Positions 58,601 to 64,000 of a stretch of 64,000 bases of DNA are shown piece by piece. The position numbers were made by a program, and so were the translations under genes. Positions within the stretch are counted from its first letter, which is position 1; each line of letters begins with the position of its first letter. This stretch comes from Macropodus opercularis (lineage: Eukaryota > Chordata > Actinopteri > Anabantiformes > Osphronemidae). The notes below the pieces were generated by a model. It was not told the origin of the DNA. It ran no database searches and worked only from the letters and a program-made list of their open reading frames with translations. The DNA is taken from NCBI GenBank assembly GCA_030770545.1, contig JAUCMP010000029.1, positions 1,426,001-1,490,000 of the forward strand, in the 5' to 3' direction.

Positions 58601-61600
58601 CCTGGTATTCCCAGGCGGTCTCCCGTCCAAGTACTAGCCAGGCCCTACCTTGCTTGGCTTCCGAGGTCGAATGAGATCGGGCACGTTGAAGGTGGTATGG
58701 CCGTAAGCGAGAAATTGTTACCTCATTACGTCATTTGAAGGCGACAACACGTCAGAATGTCATGACAGTCACGACTGTTACCTCATCAATGTCATCTGTG
58801 TAACCAAGATGGAGAATCACCCAACGTTGCGTTGAAAGAGAAAAGAAAAGGCTTACAGCACCTGGTATTCCCAGGCAGTCTCCCGTCCAAGTACTAGCCA
58901 GGCCCTACCTTGCTTGGCTTCCGAGGTCGAATGAGATCGGGCACGTTGAAGGTGGTATGGCCATAAGCGACAAACCTGTACCACATTATATCTTTTGAAG
59001 GTGACTATATGTCAGACTGTCACAACTATCTGCTCATCAATGACATATGTGTAACCAAGATGGAGAATCACCCAATGTTGCATTGAAAGAGAAAAGAAAA
59101 GGCTTACAGCACCTGGTATTCCCAGGCGGTCTCCCGTCCAAGTATTAGCCAGGCCCTACCTTGCTTGGCTTCCGAGTTCGAATGAGATCAGGCACGTTGA
59201 AGGTGGTATGGCCGTAAGCGACAAACCTGTACCACATTATATCTTTTGAAGTTGACTATATGTCAGACTGTCACAACTATCTGCTCATCAATGTCATCTG
59301 TGTAACCAAGATGGAGAATCACCCAATGTTGCGTTGAAAGAGAAAAGAAAAGGCTTACAGCACCTGGTATTCCCAGGCGGTCTCCCGTCCAAGTACTAGC
59401 CAGGGCCTTCCTTGCTTGGCTTCCGAGGTCGAATGAGATCGGGCACGTTGAAGGTGGTATGGCCGCAAGCGAGAAATGTTACCTCATTACGTCATTTGAA
59501 GGCGACAACACGTCAGAATGTCATGACAGTCACGACTGTTACCTCATCAATGTCATCTGTGTAACCAATATGGAGAATCACCCAATGTTGCGTTGAAAGA
59601 GAAAAGAAAAGGCTTACAGCACCTGGTATTCCCAGGCAGTCTCCCGTCCAAGTACTAGCCAGGCCCTACCTTGATTGGTTTCCGAGGTCGAATGAGATCG
59701 GGCACGTTGAAGGTGGAATGGCCGTAAGCGACAAATTGTTACCTCAATATTTCTTTTGAAGGCGACAACACGTCAGAATGTCATGACAGTCACGACTGTT
59801 ACCTCATCAATGTCATCTGTGTAACCAATATGGAGAATCACCCAATGTTGCATTGAAAGAGAAAAGAAAAGGCTTACAGCACCTGGTATTCCCAGGTGGT
59901 CTCCCATCCAAGTACTAGTCAGGCCCTACCTTGCTTGGCTTCCGAGTTCAAATGAGATCGGGCACGTTGAAGGTGGTATGGCCGTAAGCAACATACCTGT
60001 ACCACATTATATCTTTTGAAGGTGACTATATGTCAGACTGTCACTACTATCTGCTCATCAAGGACATATGTGTAACCAAGATGGAGAATCACCCAATGTT
60101 GCGTTAAAAGAGAAAAGAAAAGGCTTACAGCACCTGGTATTCCCAGGCGGTCTCCCGTCCAAGTACTAGACAGGCCCAACCTTGCTTGGCTTTCGAGGTC
60201 GAATGAGATCGGGCACGTTGAAGGTGGTATGGCCGTAAGCGACAAGTTGTTACCTCAATATGTCTTTTGAAGGCGACAACACGTCAGAATGTCATGACAG
60301 TCACGACTGTTACCTCATCAATGTCATCTGTGTAACCAAGATGGAGAATCACCCAATGTTGCGTTGAAAGAGAAAAGAAAAGGCTTACAGCACCTGGTAT
60401 TCCCAGGCGGTCTCCCGTCCAAGTACTAGCCAGGCCCTACCTTGCTTGGCTTCCGAGGTCGAATGAGATCAGGCACGTTGAAGGTGGTATGGCCGTAAGC
60501 GACAAACCTGTACCACATTATATCTTTTGAAGGTGACTATATTTCAGACTGTCACAACTATCTGCTCATCAAGGACATATGTGTAACCAAGATGGAGAAT
60601 CACCCAATGTTGCGTTGAAAGAGAAAAGAAAAGGCTTACAGCACCTGGAATTCCCAGGCGGTCTCCCGTCCAAGTACTAGCCAGGCCCTACCTTGCTTGG
60701 CTTCCGAGTTCAAATGAGATCGGGCACGTTGAAGGTGGAATGGCCGTAAGCGACAAATTGTTACCTCAATATGTCTTTTGAAGGCGACAACACGTCAGAA
60801 TGTCATGACAGTCACGACTGTTACCTCATCAAGGTCATCTGTGTAACCAATATGGAGAATCACCCAATGTTGCGTTGAAAGAGAAAAGAAAAGGCTTACA
60901 GCACCTGGTATTCCCAGGCGGTCTCCCTTCCAAGTACTAGCCAGGCCCTACCTTCCTTGGCTTCCGAGTACGAAAGAGATCTGGCACGGTGAAGGTGGTA
61001 TGGCCGTAAGCGAGAAATTGTTACCTCATTACGTCATTTGAAGGCGACAACACGTCAGAATGTCATGACAGTCACGACTGTTACCTCATCAAGGTCATCT
61101 GCGTTAACAAAAAGGAGAATCACACAATGTTGCGTTGAAAAATAACAGAAAAGGCTTACAGCACCTGGTATTCCCAGGCGATCTCCCGTCCAAGTATTCG
61201 CCAGGCCCTACCTTGCTTGGCTTCCGAGTTCGAATGAGATCAGGCACGTTGAAGGTGGTATGGCCGTAAGCGACAAACCTGTACCACATTATATCTTTTG
61301 AAGGTGACTATATGTCAGACTGTCACAATTTTCTGCTCATCAAGGACATATGTGTAACCAAGATGGAGAATCACCCAATGTTGCGTTGAAAGAGAAAAGA
61401 AAAGGCTTACAGCACCTGGAATTCCCAGGCGGTCTCCCGTCCAAGTACAAGCCAGGCCCTACCTTGCTTGGCTTCCGAGTTCGAATGAGATCGGGCACGT
61501 TGAAGGTGGTATGGCCGTAAGCGAGAAATTGTTACCTCATTACGTCATTTGAAGGTGACAACACGTCAGAATGTCACAATTATCTGCTCATCAAGGACAT

Positions 61601-64000
61601 ATGTGTAACCAAGATGGAGAATCACCCAATGTTGCGTTGAAAGAGAAAAGAAAAGGCTTACAGCACCTGGAATTACCAGGCGGTCTCCCGTCCAAGTACA
61701 AGCCAGGCCCTACCTTGCTTGGCTTCCGAGTTCGAATGAGATCGGGCACGTTGAAGGTGGAATGGCCGTAAGCGAGAAATTGTTACCTCATTACGTCATT
61801 TGAAGGTGACAACATGTCAGAATGTCATGACAGTCACGACTGTTACTTCATCAAGGTCATCTGCGTTACCAAAAAGTAGAATCACCCAATGTTGCGTTGA
61901 AAAATAACAGAAAAGGCTTACAGCACCTGGTATTCCCAGGCAGTCTACCGTCCAAGTACTAGCCAGGCCCTACCTTGCTTGGCTTCCGAGGTCGAATGAG
62001 ATGAGGTACGTTGAAGGTGGTATGGCCGTAAGCGACAAACCTGTACCACATTATATCTTTTGAAGGTGACTATATGTCAGACTGTCACAACTATCTGCTC
62101 ATCAAGGACATATGTGTAACCAAGATGGAGAATCACCCAATGTTGCGTTGAAAGAGAAAAGAAAAGGCTTACAGCACCTGAAATTCCCAGGCGGTCTCCC
62201 GTCCAAGTACAAGCCAGGCCCTACCTTGCTTGGCTTCCGAGTTCAAATGAGATCGGGCACATTGAAGGTGGTATGGCCGTAAGCGACAAACTTGTACCAC
62301 ATTATATCTTTTGAAGGTGACTATATGTCAGACTGTCACAACTATCTGCTCATCAAGGACATATGTGTAACCAAGATGGAGAATCACCCAATGTTGCGTT
62401 GAAAGAGAAAAGAAAAGGCTTACAGCACCTGGTATTCCCAGGCGGTCTTCCATCTAAGTATTAGCCAGGCCCTACCTTGCTTTGCTTCCGAGTTCAAATG
62501 AGATCGGGCACGTTGAAGGTGGTATGGCTGTAAGCGAGAAATTGTTACCTCATTACGTCATTTGAAGGCGACAACACGTCAGAATGTCATGACAGTCACG
62601 ACTGTTACCTCATCAAGGTCATCTGCGTTACCAAAAAGGAGAATCACACAATGTTGCGTTTAAAAATAACAGAAAAGGCTTACAGCACCTGGTATTCCCA
62701 GGCGGTCTTCCGTCCAAGTACTAGCCAGGCCCTACCTTGCTTGGCTTCCGAGGTCGAATGAGATCGGGCACGTTGAAGGTGGTATGGCCGTAAGCGAGAA
62801 ATTGTTATCTCATTACATCATTTGAAGGCGACAACACGTCAGAATGTCACAATTATCTGCTCATCAAGGACATATGTGTAACCAAGATGGAGAATCACCC
62901 AATGTTGCGTTGAAAGAGAAAAGAAAAGGCTTACAGCACCTGGTATTCCCAGGCGGTCTCCCGTCCAAGTACAAGCCAGGCCCTACCTTGCTTGGCTTCC
63001 GAGGTCGAATGAGATCGGGCACGTTGAAGGTGGTATGGCCGTAAGCGAGAAATTGTTACCTCATTACGTCATTTGAAGGCGACAAGACGTCAGAATGTCA
63101 CAATTATCTGCTCATCAAGGACATATGTGTAACCAAGATGGAGAATCACCCAATGTTGCGTTGAAAAAGAAAAGAAAAGGCTTACAGCACCTGGTATTCC
63201 CAGGCGGTCTTCCATCCAAGTATTAGCCAGGCCCTACCTTGCTTGGCTTCCGAGGTCGAATGAGATCAGGCACGTTGAAGGTGGTATGGCCGTAAGCGAC
63301 AAACCTGTACAACATTATATCTTTTGAAGGTGACTATATGTCAGACTGTCACAACTATCTGCTCATCAAGGACATATTTGTAACCAAGATGGAGAATCAC
63401 CCAATGTTGCGTTGAAAGAGAAAAGAAAAGGCTTACAGCACCTGGTATTCCCAGGCGGTCTCCCGTCCAAGTACTAGCCAGGCCCTACCTTGCTTGGCTT
63501 CTGAGGTCGAATGAGATCGGGCACGTTGAAGGTGGTATGGCCGTAAGCGACAAGTTGTTACCTCAATATGTCTTTTGAAGGCGACAACACGTCAGAATGT
63601 CATCACAGTCACGACTGTTACCTCATCAAGGTCATCTGCGTTACCAAAAAGGAGAATCACACAATGTTGCGTTTAAAAATAACAGAAAAGGCTTACAGCA
63701 CCTGGTATTCCCAGGCGGTCTCCCGTCCAAGTACTAGCCAGGCCCTACCTTGCTTGGCTTCCGAGGTCGAATGAGATCGGGCACTTTGAAGGTGGTATGG
63801 CCGTAAGCGAGAAATTGTTACCTCAATATGTCTTTTAAAGGCGACAACACGTCAGAATGTCATCACAGTCACGACTGTTACCTCATCAAGGTCATCTGCG
63901 TTACCAAAAAGGAGAATCACCCAATATTGCATTGAAAGAGAAAAGAAAAGGCTTACATCACCTGGCATTCCCAGGCGGTCTCCCGTCCAAGTACTAGCCA
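55674..64000 (-). rRNA. 5S rRNA gene tandem array, segment 9 (33 copies, last cut by window)
   Basis: Minus-strand 5S genes with left ends at 55786, 56037, 56297, 56548, 56799, 57059, 57310, 57570, 57830, 58081, 58340, 58591, 58851, 59102, 59353, 59612, 59872, 60123, 60383, 60634, 60894, 61154, 61405, 61656, 61916, 62167, 62418, 62678, 62929, 63180, 63431, 63691 and 63951 (cut by the window end). The copy at 55786, next to piggyBac, carries several private changes (CTAGGCGGTCTATCGTCC, AAATACTAGC) and is probably decayed. A five-unit block of 1272 bp (58081 and 59353) is repeated. The copy at 57310 has TTAGAGC for TTACAGC near the RNA 3' end. Confidence 0.95.
59517..64000. repeat. Higher-order duplicated block, copy C (runs off the window)
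   Basis: Matches copy B at offset +34045 and copy A at +53336. It starts inside a spacer near 59517 and continues to the window end, so its true length is unknown. Confidence 0.82.

Overview
The window is vertebrate, most likely teleost, repetitive DNA, and carries no ordinary single-copy gene. About 48 kb of it is a tandem array of 5S rRNA genes, all transcribed from the minus strand. I located 169 gene copies by eye, counting truncated, interrupted and window-edge copies. Each is about 118 bp and is separated by a spacer of about 133 or 142 bp, giving unit lengths of 251 or 260 bp. A teleost origin is suggested by the mobile elements: a piggyBac transposon, a V-SINE-like tRNA-derived SINE, a CR1/L2/Rex1-type LINE and a Tx1-group LINE. 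The genes have the 5S fold and internal promoter layout, but share about twelve internal substitutions relative to the common vertebrate 5S as I recall it. One is a matched C-G to U-A change in helix II, so this may be a structurally maintained variant class (for example an oocyte-type family) rather than decayed pseudogenes.

Layout: 1-31025 is 5S array, with five copies of one 511-bp solo LTR at 2607, 12070, 14838, 18368 and 21387, all with the same TCAT target duplication. 31026-37778 is an LTR retrotransposon with 602-bp LTRs, inserted into a 5S gene with an ATCG duplication; it keeps a Gag zinc-knuckle fragment but no recognisable pol. 37779-43687 is 5S array, including a 770-bp higher-order repeat. 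43688-49254 is a Tx1-like LINE inserted in a 5S gene, flanked by a 41-bp near-identical duplication of 5S sequence. 49255-49596 is a short piece of array. 49597-55669 is a dead piggyBac element at a TTAA in a spacer; inside it are a SINE with a 12-bp target duplication and a solo LTR with a CTTC duplication, and inside that LTR a LINE with an intact ORF of 993 codons. 55670-64000 is array again.

The array is a patchwork of duplicated blocks. About 5.49-11.18 kb recurs at 24.78-30.47 kb, and part of it again from 59.5 kb to the window end. 1.8-4.35 kb recurs at 20.6-23.1 kb. 10.5-13.7 kb recurs at 16.8-20.0 kb. Solo LTRs travel with these blocks, so one insertion was multiplied by unequal exchange. 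The system on view is a 5S cluster evolving by unequal crossover and gene conversion while serving as a landing site for mobile elements. Family assignments rest on motif recognition only; no search was run.
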